In this document: positions 1 through 5,349 of the stretch, one piece after another
Position numbering within the stretch: the first letter of the stretch is position 1
Layout: each line of letters opens with the position of its first letter
Assembly (NCBI GenBank): GCA_023261405.1
Contig: JAHFOZ010000382.1
Span: forward strand, 1-5,349
Source of the DNA: Planctomycetota bacterium
GTDB taxonomy: Bacteria; Planctomycetota; MHYJ01; JACPRB01
DNA length: 5,349 nucleotides
Direction: 5' to 3'
The notes under the pieces: model-generated
What the model saw: only the letters and a program-made list of their open reading frames with translations
What the model was told of the DNA's origin: nothing
The model's database searches: none
Position numbers and translations under genes: made by a program

Positions 1-1031
1 TCGCGGTCGGGGTCGAGCACGGCGGTGCCCCAGTCGCGGTTGAGCCGGGGGAGCAGGGGCGGGTTCATCGCGACCCAGGTGTTCGCCGGGAGGGAGGCCA
101 GCCGGTCCTCCACGGGCGCTGGGTCGGGCTTGGGGCCCGCGACGAAGAAGTCCGGGTGGAAGGGGCCCGTGCGGTAGACGCGGGCGCCGGGCTCCTGGGG
201 CGCGGTCATCCCGGTCCACTCGCCCCTGCCGATATCGTACGTCCAGTCGCCATCGTTCAGCTCGCGGTACTGCGAAGCACAGTACCCCGTGGCCGAGGCG
301 TAGGTGTAGCCTCCCCTGAGGATGATCTTCCCGTCGCCCGACGCCTCCATCCCGTGGTCCGCGCGGGGCGCCGGCGCGCCCTTCGGGATCCGGAGAAACC
401 ACCGTCCCTGCGTGGGATCGAAGACCCAGGTGTCGTTCGTCAGGTAGTCGAGGTGGTCCCCGCCGAAGAGGACGTAGAGCTTCGTCTTCGGGTCGAACGC
501 GATCGGCGAGAGGGCGCGCGGGGCGGGTTCCGCGTCCAGGGACTCCGCGGCCTTCTCGATCGCGATCTGCGCCGCCGCCATCGCCGCCAGGAGCGCCGGA
601 CCAGCGGTTTCAGCCGCGGCCTTTTCGCAGAGGGCGAGCGCTTCCGGGAACCGGCCGGTGGCGCGGACCGCCGCGACGACCCTGGCTTGGAGGCCGCCCG
701 CCTCCTCGAGCGGCTTTCCCCGTAGGTAGAGGGACCGGATGCGCGAGGCGGCGTCCTTCTGCAGGACTCCGGCCGCGCGGAGGCGGTCGGAGATCTTCTG
801 GTCCGGGTTTTTCGAGCGCAGGTCGTCGTGGATGGCCTTCCAGGCGCCGCCCTCCCGGACTCGCGTGTGGGGTTGGCCGTCATCCGCGCGCTGGTCCTGC
901 CCGCCGAAGGCGAGTCCCGTGCCGTCGGGGAGCTCGCAGGTGGAGCCCCAGATCACGGGCTGCTTGAGGTCGGCGTCCGGGATCTTATGGGACTTCTGCT
1001 GGACGAGCGCGAGCAGCAGGAGGAGTGCCAT
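1..1031 (-). CDS. Exported kelch-repeat protein, C-terminus beyond the window
   Basis: An open frame runs from ATG at 1031 to the left edge with no stop (343 complete codons), so the gene is partial. The N-terminus (MALLLLLALVQQ) looks like a short signal peptide, suggesting export. Residues about 55-170 are helical and Ala-rich, with no family I recognise. From about residue 172 there are kelch-like blades: 'LYVLFGG' at 186-191 followed by 'NDTWVFDPTQGRW', then 'IILRGGYTY' followed by 'DGDWTYDIGRGEWTGM'. An earlier 'GLAFGGQD' near residue 45 may be another blade. Kelch blades form beta-propellers used for binding; no catalytic residues are evident and the partner is unknown. The gene starts 5 bases after the stop of the thioredoxin-like selenoprotein candidate, so the two are probably one operon. 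The ribosome-binding site is weak (AGGGG close to the ATG), which fits translational coupling. Confidence 0.8.
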   Translation of the reverse strand, partial: MALLLLLALVQQKSHKIPDADLKQPVIWGSTCELPDGTGLAFGGQDQRADDGQPHTRVREGGAWKAIHDDLRSKNPDQKISDRLRAAGVLQKDAASRIRSLYLRGKPLEEAGGLQARVVAAVRATGRFPEALALCEKAAAETAGPALLAAMAAAQIAIEKAAESLDAEPAPRALSPIAFDPKTKLYVLFGGDHLDYLTNDTWVFDPTQGRWFLRIPKGAPAPRADHGMEASGDGKIILRGGYTYASATGYCASQYRELNDGDWTYDIGRGEWTGMTAPQEPGARVYRTGPFHPDFFVAGPKPDPAPVEDRLASLPANTWVAMNPPLLPRLNRDWGTAVLDPDR

Positions 1032-1036
1032 GGCCC

Positions 1037-1579
1037 CTACTTGAGGTACCCCTCGTCCTTCACCCGATGGGGGAGGATGAGGGAGAAGTCCTCGCGCAGG
1101 TCGGCCAGAGCGAGCGCCATCCCCACCGGGACCTTCGATCCCGCGGGAATCACGCCGAGGCTGGCGGAGAAGCCGCAGTCGCTCACGCGCTCGGCCACGC
1201 CCCTGAGGACGAGGTCGAAGCGCGGCTTGAAGAAGGCCTTCTCGGCCGGGGTCATGTTGGGATGGTCCACGTTGTCGATGGCGATGGGCACGAACCGCGT
1301 GCGCAGGAGCTCCGCGACCTCCGAATCGCCGAGGACCGCCTCACGGGCGATCACGCCGTTGCCTCAGACGAAGCCGAGGGCGTTCCCGGTGTTGACGTTG
1401 ACGAAGAGCGGCTTGCCTTCGCGCGCCGCCGCCTCGCGGGCCTCGTGCAGTGAGACTCTCCACGGGATGGAGGCCCAGGGTCGCGCCTTCACGCTGAGCT
1501 CCGTCTTCAAGCAGGCGAACTCCTCGTCCGAGATCCCGGCCGAGGCCAGGAGCAGGACTGCGGCGGCGGACATCCTCAT
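1037..1579 (-). CDS. Candidate selenoprotein: exported thioredoxin-like protein with one in-frame UGA (Sec72)
   Basis: Reading through the TGA at 1364-1366 gives one 180-residue protein ending at TAG (1037-1039). Residues 1-15 (MRMSAAAVLLLASAG) look like a signal peptide. A thioredoxin-like beta-alpha-beta unit follows: an amphipathic helix and strand with 'AREAAAREGKPLFVNVN' (47-63), then 'GFV-U72-GNGVIAREAVL', a helix, and the strand 'FVPIAIDNVD'. Start choice: ATG 1579 has a perfect GGAGGT six bases upstream, whereas GTG 1600 has none; an in-frame TAG at 1607-1609 bars anything longer. The Sec is followed by G-N-G, so this is not a classic CXXC site. Other thiols are C23 and C135. A disulfide or peroxide redox role outside the cytoplasm is inferred; the substrate is unknown. 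Ordinary annotation would split it into 1364-1579 and 1037-1354. The alternative is a pseudogene with a nonsense mutation, but there is no other lesion. Confidence 0.75.
1334..1352 (-). promoter_or_regulatory. Candidate bacterial SECIS hairpin for the UGA at 1364-1366
   Basis: On the minus strand, GATCGCC (1352 down to 1346) can pair with GGCGGTC (1340 down to 1334), giving 7 base pairs including one U-G. The apical loop is CGTGA (1345-1341). The loop begins after 18 nt beyond the UGA and has G as its second base. As I recall the published bacterial SECIS model (stem 4-16 bp, loop 3-14 nt, a G in the first two loop bases, UGA-to-loop distance 16-37 nt), all four criteria are met. In GC-rich DNA such hairpins also occur by chance, and a competing GGCG/CGCC hairpin with a TGAT loop sits closer to the UGA (1357-1346). 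Confidence 0.5.
1364..1366 (-). other. In-frame UGA, proposed selenocysteine codon (residue 72)
   Basis: The plus strand reads tca, giving TGA on the minus strand, in the same frame as both the upstream start at 1579 and the downstream coding stretch to 1037. Flanking codons read G-F-V before it and G-N-G-V after it. The codon is followed by G. It lies in the redox-site region of a thioredoxin-like domain, and a SECIS-like hairpin lies just downstream. Selenocysteine insertion is inferred, not shown. Confidence 0.7.
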
Positions 1580-1585
1580 GGGCTG

Positions 1586-1591
1586 ACCTCC
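1586..1591 (-). promoter_or_regulatory. Shine-Dalgarno site of the single-UGA thioredoxin-like gene
   Basis: GGAGGT on the minus strand ends 6 bases before the ATG at 1579. It decides the start in favour of 1579 over the upstream GTG at 1600, which would place this motif inside the coding region. Confidence 0.75.
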
Positions 1592-1640
1592 ATACTCCAC
1601 CCTACGCTACCCTTTCCACGGCACGGCGTCAGCCCCGGGC

Positions 1641-1684
1641 TTGAAAGACAGGCTGATTGTATAATGGCAATTAAGTTGTATACT
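1641..1684. promoter_or_regulatory. AT-rich island in the divergent spacer, possible promoter region
   Basis: The spacer 1580-1836 between the two UGA-containing genes is GC-rich except for this stretch. It holds a consensus TATAAT at 1660-1665 and TATACT at 1679-1684, both preceded by TTG as a direct repeat TTGTATA (1657-1663 and 1676-1682). TTGAAA at 1641-1646 resembles a -35 box, but its spacing to TATAAT is only 13 bases. A promoter here for the plus-strand gene would give a leader of roughly 150-170 bases. The minus gene could share the region, but I see no convincing minus-strand box pair. The rest of the spacer shows no clear motif. Confidence 0.35.
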
Positions 1685-1836
1685 CCCGCCGCCCAGCGTC
1701 CGGCCGGCACCGGGTCGCCCGTACAGTTCCCCAGGCGCCCCTGGCCAGAACAGCTGCGAAGAGCCCCAAGTGAAGCCACCCCACCCGGAGAAGGTCTTCC
1801 AGCGAACTCGCGGGCTCCCTGGGCGTACCATAGGGC

Positions 1837-3093
1837 ATGAATCACGCGATGCGATACCTGTCCGTCGTCGCGCTTCCCCTGGTCCTTGCCGCTTCGCCCC
1901 TCCCGCCCCCGCAAGCGGCGCCGCCCGGGTGGATCCAGGATGACCTGCCGACGGCGCGCGAACAGGCGCGCCGCGAGGGGAAGCCGCTGGTCGTCGTCTT
2001 CCGCTGAGTGCCTTGAGCGGCCTGCAAGGGCTTCGACGAGCAGGTGGCCCGTCGCGACGCGGCGATCCGCGAGCTGTGCGCGAAGTTCGTCTGCGTGCGC
2101 ATGACCCATATGCGCGGCGTCGACCTCGAGCTCTTCCAATTCGACTACGACATGACCTGGGCGGGCTTCTTCATGCACGCCGACGGCGCGATTTACGGCC
2201 GCTACGGGAGCCGCACGACGGGGAAGAAGGGCGCCGATTCGCTCATCTCGGTGCCCTCGTTCAAGAGGGCCATGGAGCGCGCGCTGGAGCTGCACGCGGG
2301 ATATCCCGGCAACAAGGCCGCGCTCGCGGGGAAGAAGGGCGCGCCGTTCCCCTGGCCCACGGTCGAGAAGATGCCCTCGAGCGCCGGGAAGTTCGCCGAG
2401 CCGGGGGACAAGGGCTGCATTCACTGCCACCACGCGGCCACGGGGCTGCGGCGGTCCCTCGCGATGACGAAGAAGCCCCTACCCGATCCGCTCCTCTGGA
2501 CCTGGCCGCTGGCGGAGAACGTGGGGATGAGGCTGGACCTGGACGAGGGGACCCGGATCGTGGAGGTCCAGCCGGGCACGCCGGGCGCGAAGGCGGGACT
2601 CAAGGCGGGCGACTCGGTGACGGCGATGAACGGCCAGCCGATCTTGTCCCATGCAGACGTCCAGTGGGTGCTCCAGAACGCCCCGGACCGCGGCGAAGTG
2701 AAGCTGGACTACCGCCGGGACGGGGCCGCCGCGCAGGCCGTGCTTCTGCTGGACGGCCCGTGGCGCCGCACGGACCTCTCGTGGCGCGAGTCGATGTGGG
2801 ACGCGCGGCCCGGGATCTGGCTCGTAGGGATGACGGCGGACGAGCGCGCGAAGGCCGGCCTCGGCGAGGGGGTCCTGGCCCTGCGGATCAAGTGGGTGAT
2901 CCCGCGGGGCCTTGCGAAGAAGGCGGGCTTCCTGGACGGCGACGTGCTCGTGGAGTTCGACGGGAGGACCGAGCCGATGGACGAGAGTCTTTTCGTGGCG
3001 CGCGTCCGTCAGAAGTACGCGCCCGGTTCGAAGATCCCCGTCGCGGTGCTGCGGGGCGGGAAGCGCCTGCCGCTCACGCTCGAGGTCGACTAA
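1837..3093 (+). CDS. Candidate selenoprotein: exported UxxU thioredoxin-like / CXXCH / tandem PDZ protein
   Basis: Reading through TGA at 2005-2007 and 2014-2016 gives a 418-residue protein ending in TAA. Residues 1-28 look like a signal peptide (MNHAMRYLSVVALPLVLAAS). The thioredoxin-like domain (about 32-170) has 'REGKPLVVVFR' followed by U57-V-P-U60-A-A-C63-K-G-F, then helix and strand segments with C81 and C86, and 'FFMHADGAIYGRYG' near 111-124. A single heme-c type motif C194-I-H-C-H198 follows. PDZ-like domain 1 spans about 228-307 (GTPGAKAGLKAGD, NGQPI), and a second spans about 325-418 (GLAKKAGFLDGDVLVEFDGR). Role inferred: extracytoplasmic thiol/selenol oxidoreductase. An in-frame TAG at 1831-1833 limits the start to ATG 1837 or ATG 1849; neither has a strong ribosome-binding site. 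Standard annotation would start at GTG 2044 and lose both the export signal and the redox motif. Nonsense-mutated pseudogene is the alternative, but two stops at exactly the CXXC positions and an otherwise clean frame argue against it. Confidence 0.85.
2005..2007 (+). other. In-frame UGA, proposed selenocysteine codon 1 of UxxU (residue 57)
   Basis: TGA lies in frame with ATG 1837 (56 codons before it) and with the downstream frame. It sits directly after the strand 'LVVVFR', the position of the first Cys of CXXC in thioredoxin-fold proteins. The next codon begins with G. Confidence 0.8.
2014..2016 (+). other. In-frame UGA, proposed selenocysteine codon 2 of UxxU (residue 60)
   Basis: This second TGA is in frame exactly three codons after the first, with Val-Pro between them (U-V-P-U). 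That is the second Cys position of a CXXC redox motif. A third thiol, C63, follows after two alanines. Confidence 0.8.
2021..2050 (+). promoter_or_regulatory. Candidate SECIS-like RNA structures downstream of the UxxU codons
   Basis: Two short helices can be drawn. CCTGC (2021-2025) pairs with GCAGG (2040-2044) around a 14-nt loop that starts after 18 nt beyond the first UGA. GGGCT (2028-2032) pairs with GGCCC (2046-2050) around a 13-nt loop that starts after 16 nt beyond the second UGA. Each roughly matches the spacing for one UGA, but the loop G is at the third position or later rather than the first two. The helices interleave, so they would be alternatives. Neither is a textbook bacterial SECIS. 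Confidence 0.35.
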
Positions 3094-3145
3094 GAACCGA
3101 GCCCAAGACCGCACCGCAGAGCAAACAGAGGGCGCCCCCGATCAT

Positions 3146-3175
3146 GCCCCCTCCGTTGGCGTCAGTGAGGGGGGC
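3146..3175. terminator. GC-rich hairpin between convergent genes, possible terminator
   Basis: In the 85-base gap between the converging stop codons, CCCCCTC (3147-3153) pairs perfectly with GAGGGGG (3167-3173), with a 13-nt loop. A further G-C pair can be added by bulging one G. It is followed on the plus strand by GGGTTATTT, which is only a weak U-tract, and there is none on the minus strand. Its 3' arm ends 4 bases before the stop of the minus-strand gene. A role in separating the two converging transcripts is inferred from position. Confidence 0.4.
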
Positions 3176-3178
3176 GGG

Positions 3179-4192
3179 TTATTTCAGCCCGAGGCCGAGC
3201 ACTCCCCTGCAGTACTTGATGCTCTTCTCGAGCTCCGACACCTGATACTTCCGTTCGGCCTTCCTGCCCGCAGCGCCCGGCGGGGCCTTGAAGGGCTTGC
3301 GCGGCTTGCCTTCCCGGGACATCCTCACGAACTTCGCGAACTCGTGGCTGCGGACCTTGGTCCAGGGTTTCCAGAACTCGGGCTTGAGAAACGCGAACTC
3401 GCGGGCGACGCCGGAGATGATCTCGAGCTGGAACGGCGTTCCGGGGCAGAGCTCCGCGAAGCGCCTGACGTAGGCCCTGAAGTCCACCTGGCCTTCACCC
3501 ATCGCGGTCCACTGGACCATCGCCCCGTCGGGCGATTCCCAGACGGCCGAGTCGCGGATGCCCGTGCAGACGGCGTAGGGGCCCAGGACCTCGAGGTTGT
3601 GGAGCGGGTCCTCGAGCGCCCAGACGGCGTTGCCCGAGTCCATGGTGCAGCCCACGTAGTCCCGGCCCGCCTGCTCGATGAGCGAGACGATCTCCCAGGA
3701 CTGCATGTCGCCGGCGTGGTTCTCGATGGCGATCTTGACGCCCAGGTCGACCGCGTAGGACTTCACGGCCTTGAAGACCCTGACGCACTGGGCGATGTGG
3801 CCCTCGATGCCGCCTTCCCTGGGGCGGTCCTCGCCGCGGCCCATGAAGCAGCGGGCGACTTTCGATCCGACGGCCCTGGCCACGCGGATCGTGAGCTTGA
3901 GGTGCTCCTCCGCGCTCCCGTGCTTCGTGTTGAACATGTCGGAGGTGGGGCAGATGGAGCCCGTACCCTGCTGAATCTCGATTCCGAGGCCGTCGGCCCT
4001 GGCCTTCACTTCCCTCAGATGGGCCTCGCCGTGGTCCTCATAGACGTCGAGGTCGGAGAGGAGGATCGTGTCGACCTTCTGCGCGGCGGCGTAGTCCACG
4101 AGTTGCGGGGCCTTCCACTCCATCGCCCGAATGGCGAAGTTGTCGAACCCGAGCTTGATCCCGGGACGCCGGGACTTCGTCTTCGCGCCCAT
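3179..4192 (-). CDS. Xylose isomerase-like TIM-barrel protein (AP_endonuc_2 family; sugar isomerase/epimerase-like)
   Basis: A 337-residue protein read from ATG 4192 to TAA at 3179-3181. ATG 4192 is chosen because AGGAGG lies 7 bases upstream; GTG 4213 would put that site inside the gene. The sequence fits the xylose isomerase-like TIM-barrel superfamily: '[18 protein letters not shown]' near the first strand, '[11 protein letters not shown]' with E157 as a likely metal ligand, '[10 protein letters not shown]' with D185, and 'FQLEIISG' with E257 near the last strands. At the usual His ligand before an R/K-D pair it has G211 (V-C-T-G-I-R-D), which may mean altered metal binding. No signal peptide or Tat hydrophobic segment is evident, so it is probably cytoplasmic. 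The C-terminal 50 residues are Lys/Arg-rich. The substrate cannot be assigned; sugar or sugar-acid isomerisation or epimerisation is the family norm. It stands alone between a convergent and a divergent neighbour. Confidence 0.82.
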   Translation of the reverse strand: MGAKTKSRRPGIKLGFDNFAIRAMEWKAPQLVDYAAAQKVDTILLSDLDVYEDHGEAHLREVKARADGLGIEIQQGTGSICPTSDMFNTKHGSAEEHLKLTIRVARAVGSKVARCFMGRGEDRPREGGIEGHIAQCVRVFKAVKSYAVDLGVKIAIENHAGDMQSWEIVSLIEQAGRDYVGCTMDSGNAVWALEDPLHNLEVLGPYAVCTGIRDSAVWESPDGAMVQWTAMGEGQVDFRAYVRRFAELCPGTPFQLEIISGVAREFAFLKPEFWKPWTKVRSHEFAKFVRMSREGKPRKPFKAPPGAAGRKAERKYQVSELEKSIKYCRGVLGLGLK

Positions 4193-4199
4193 GAGGAGC

Positions 4200-4205
4200 C
4201 CTCCT
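4200..4205 (-). promoter_or_regulatory. Shine-Dalgarno site of the TIM-barrel gene
   Basis: AGGAGG on the minus strand ends 7 bases before ATG 4192 and sets that codon as the start rather than GTG 4213. The rest of the divergent spacer up to 4328 is GC-rich and shows no recognisable promoter boxes. Confidence 0.75.
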
Positions 4206-4328
4206 GCGGCCACGCCCGCCAGCCGATGTCCGTGAATCCTTCCCCGGGTGGACGCCCATCCTACCTTGGGAGGTCGGGAGGCTCAACCAATCCTCGACGG
4301 GCAAGGCCGGGGCTGACAGAATGGGGCG

Positions 4329-5349
4329 ATGCAGCAGCTGCTCGGGGAGATCGCCGACGCCGTGGAGAAGGTCTACCGCGACGCCGTGGACCCGCTGGGA
4401 GAGAAGTTCGCGTTCGAGAAGAGGCCCTCGGCGGGGGAGATCTCGGGGCCGCCCATGGTGCTCTTCCTGGGGAACCACTCCTCCGGCAAATCCACGTTCA
4501 TCAACCACCTCATGGGGTCGGCCGTGCAGAAGACGGGGCTCGCGCCCACGGACGACGCCTTCACGGTGCTGCGCTTCGGCGGCTCCGAGGAGGACCGCGA
4601 CGGGCCGGCGGCGGTCTCGAACCCCGACCTCCCGTACCAGGGTCTCCGGCAGTTCGGGGCGGATTTCCTGTCGCATTTCCGCGTGAAACTGCGGCCCGTG
4701 CCGCTCCTCCACGAGGTGAACCTGGTGGACTCGCCGGGGATGATCGACGCCGCAAAGGAAGGTTCCGGGCGCGGCTACGATTTCTCCGGGGCGGTGCGCT
4801 GGTTCGCCGAGCGGGCGGACGTGGTGCTCTTCTTCTTCGATCCGGACAAGCCGGGCACGACGGGCGAGACGCTGCAGGTCTTCACGCAGGCGCTGCAGGG
4901 CCTGGACCACAAGCTGCAGATCGTGATGAACAAGGTGGACCTCCTGCGGGGTCTGCACGACTTCGCGCGCGCCTACGGGGCGCTCTGCTGGAACCTGGGG
5001 AAGGTGATCCCGCGGAAGGACCTGCCGCACATCCACACGGCCTTCGTGCCCACCGAGGCGGCCCCGCCCCCCGCGCTCCCGATGAAGGACTTCGAGGAAG
5101 CGCGGGAGGAGCTGGTCAAGGAGGTGCGGCGCGCCCCCGCGCGGCGGGTGGACAACATGCTGACGCGCCTCGAGGACCACGCGCGGCGGCTCCTCCTGCA
5201 CGTGCAGGTGGTGGCGGACGCGCGCCGCTCGCTGCGCCGATTCCGGCTCAAGCTCTGGGGCATGTTCGGGCTCTTCGTGGCGTTCGCCCTCCTGGCGGGG
5301 GGCGTCTCGCTGGGCGAAGGCGTGAAGCCGCTGGTGACGACGTCGATCT
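4329..5349 (+). CDS. EHD/dynamin-like GTPase (or ATPase) with C-terminal membrane segment, truncated at right edge
   Basis: The frame is open from ATG 4329 to the window end (340 codons); an in-frame TGA at 4314-4316 excludes a much longer N-terminus. The P-loop is GNHSSGKST (48-56), preceded by 'MVLFL'. 'PTDDAF' is a likely switch I, DSPG (134-137) is G3, and NKVD (201-204) is G4. The stretch 'GRGYDFSGAVRWFAERAD' followed by 'VVLFFFDPDK' closely matches the pattern of eukaryotic EHD proteins (RGYDF, WFAER, LFD), which are dynamin-like ATPases that remodel membranes. A hydrophobic segment at about 309-330 (LWGMFGLFVAFALLAGG) suggests membrane anchoring, which eukaryotic EHDs lack. A membrane-remodelling or membrane-associated role is inferred. 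The ribosome-binding site is weak. Downstream partners lie outside the window. Confidence 0.82.
   Translation, partial: MQQLLGEIADAVEKVYRDAVDPLGEKFAFEKRPSAGEISGPPMVLFLGNHSSGKSTFINHLMGSAVQKTGLAPTDDAFTVLRFGGSEEDRDGPAAVSNPDLPYQGLRQFGADFLSHFRVKLRPVPLLHEVNLVDSPGMIDAAKEGSGRGYDFSGAVRWFAERADVVLFFFDPDKPGTTGETLQVFTQALQGLDHKLQIVMNKVDLLRGLHDFARAYGALCWNLGKVIPRKDLPHIHTAFVPTEAAPPPALPMKDFEEAREELVKEVRRAPARRVDNMLTRLEDHARRLLLHVQVVADARRSLRRFRLKLWGMFGLFVAFALLAGGVSLGEGVKPLVTTSI

Noticed and set aside
156..883. Long open frames on the plus strand and in another minus frame over the left end.
   Set aside because: They are Arg/Ala/Pro-rich shadow frames of GC-rich coding DNA. The overlapping minus frame from 1031 gives recognisable kelch blades and a signal peptide.
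1364..1579. The N-terminal piece of the single-UGA gene as an independent small exported protein.
   Set aside because: The frame, the fold and the spacing continue directly through the TGA into 1037-1354. The second piece alone would start inside the domain at a GTG with no ribosome-binding site.
1641..1665. TTGAAA and TATAAT as a standard sigma-70 promoter.
   Set aside because: The spacer is 13 bases, well short of the usual 16-18, so I list only an AT-rich promoter-like region at low confidence.
2021..2050. An H-type pseudoknot formed by the two interleaved helices after the UxxU codons.
   Set aside because: Only one base (2045) would have to cross a 5-bp helix and seven bases would sit at the helix junction, which is poor pseudoknot geometry. 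Treated as alternative hairpins instead.
2013..3245. A 410-codon plus-strand frame overlapping the UxxU gene.
   Set aside because: Its translation is low-complexity Arg/Gly/Ala sequence with no domain, while the frame starting at 1837 encodes thioredoxin-like, CXXCH and PDZ segments.
4038..5201. A 387-codon minus-strand frame opposite the GTPase gene and the start of the TIM-barrel gene.
   Set aside because: It is His/Arg/Val-rich antisense sequence without motifs; the opposite strand carries a full set of GTPase motifs.

Overview
The window is GC-rich and most resembles a fragment of a Planctomycetes-type or related metagenomic genome. This rests on gene content: exported thioredoxin-like and PDZ proteins, an AP_endonuc_2-type TIM barrel of a kind I recall as common in Planctomycetes, and an EHD/dynamin-like GTPase. 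The lineage is an inference, because no ribosomal or taxonomic marker is present.

Layout. A minus-strand pair occupies 1-1579: an exported thioredoxin-like protein (1579 down to 1037) followed after 5 bases by a kelch-repeat protein that runs off the left edge. A 257-base divergent spacer (1580-1836) with one AT-rich island separates it from a plus-strand gene at 1837-3093. That gene encodes an exported protein with a thioredoxin-like domain, a CXXCH motif and two PDZ-like domains. It converges on a minus-strand TIM-barrel gene (3179-4192) across an 85-base gap holding a GC-rich hairpin. A plus-strand EHD-like GTPase gene (4329 to the right edge) is divergent from the TIM-barrel gene.

The main result is that both central thioredoxin-like genes look like selenoprotein genes that a standard gene caller would break. 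The minus-strand gene has one in-frame TGA (1364-1366, residue 72). The plus-strand gene has two (2005-2007 and 2014-2016), making a U-x-x-U motif exactly where a thioredoxin-fold protein carries C-x-x-C. In both genes the reading frame is uninterrupted on each side of the TGA, with a signal-peptide-like N-terminus upstream and conserved-looking fold downstream. Downstream of the single TGA is a 7-bp hairpin with a 5-nt loop that fits the bacterial SECIS model. The two proteins share an 'AREGKPL / RREGKPL' segment before the redox site, so they are probably distant paralogues in a small extracytoplasmic redox locus. Selenocysteine machinery (selA, selB, selD, tRNA-Sec) is not in the window, so use of selenocysteine is inferred.

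The genes at the two ends (kelch, TIM barrel, GTPase) have no evident link to the redox pair, except that the kelch gene is probably co-transcribed with the single-U protein.
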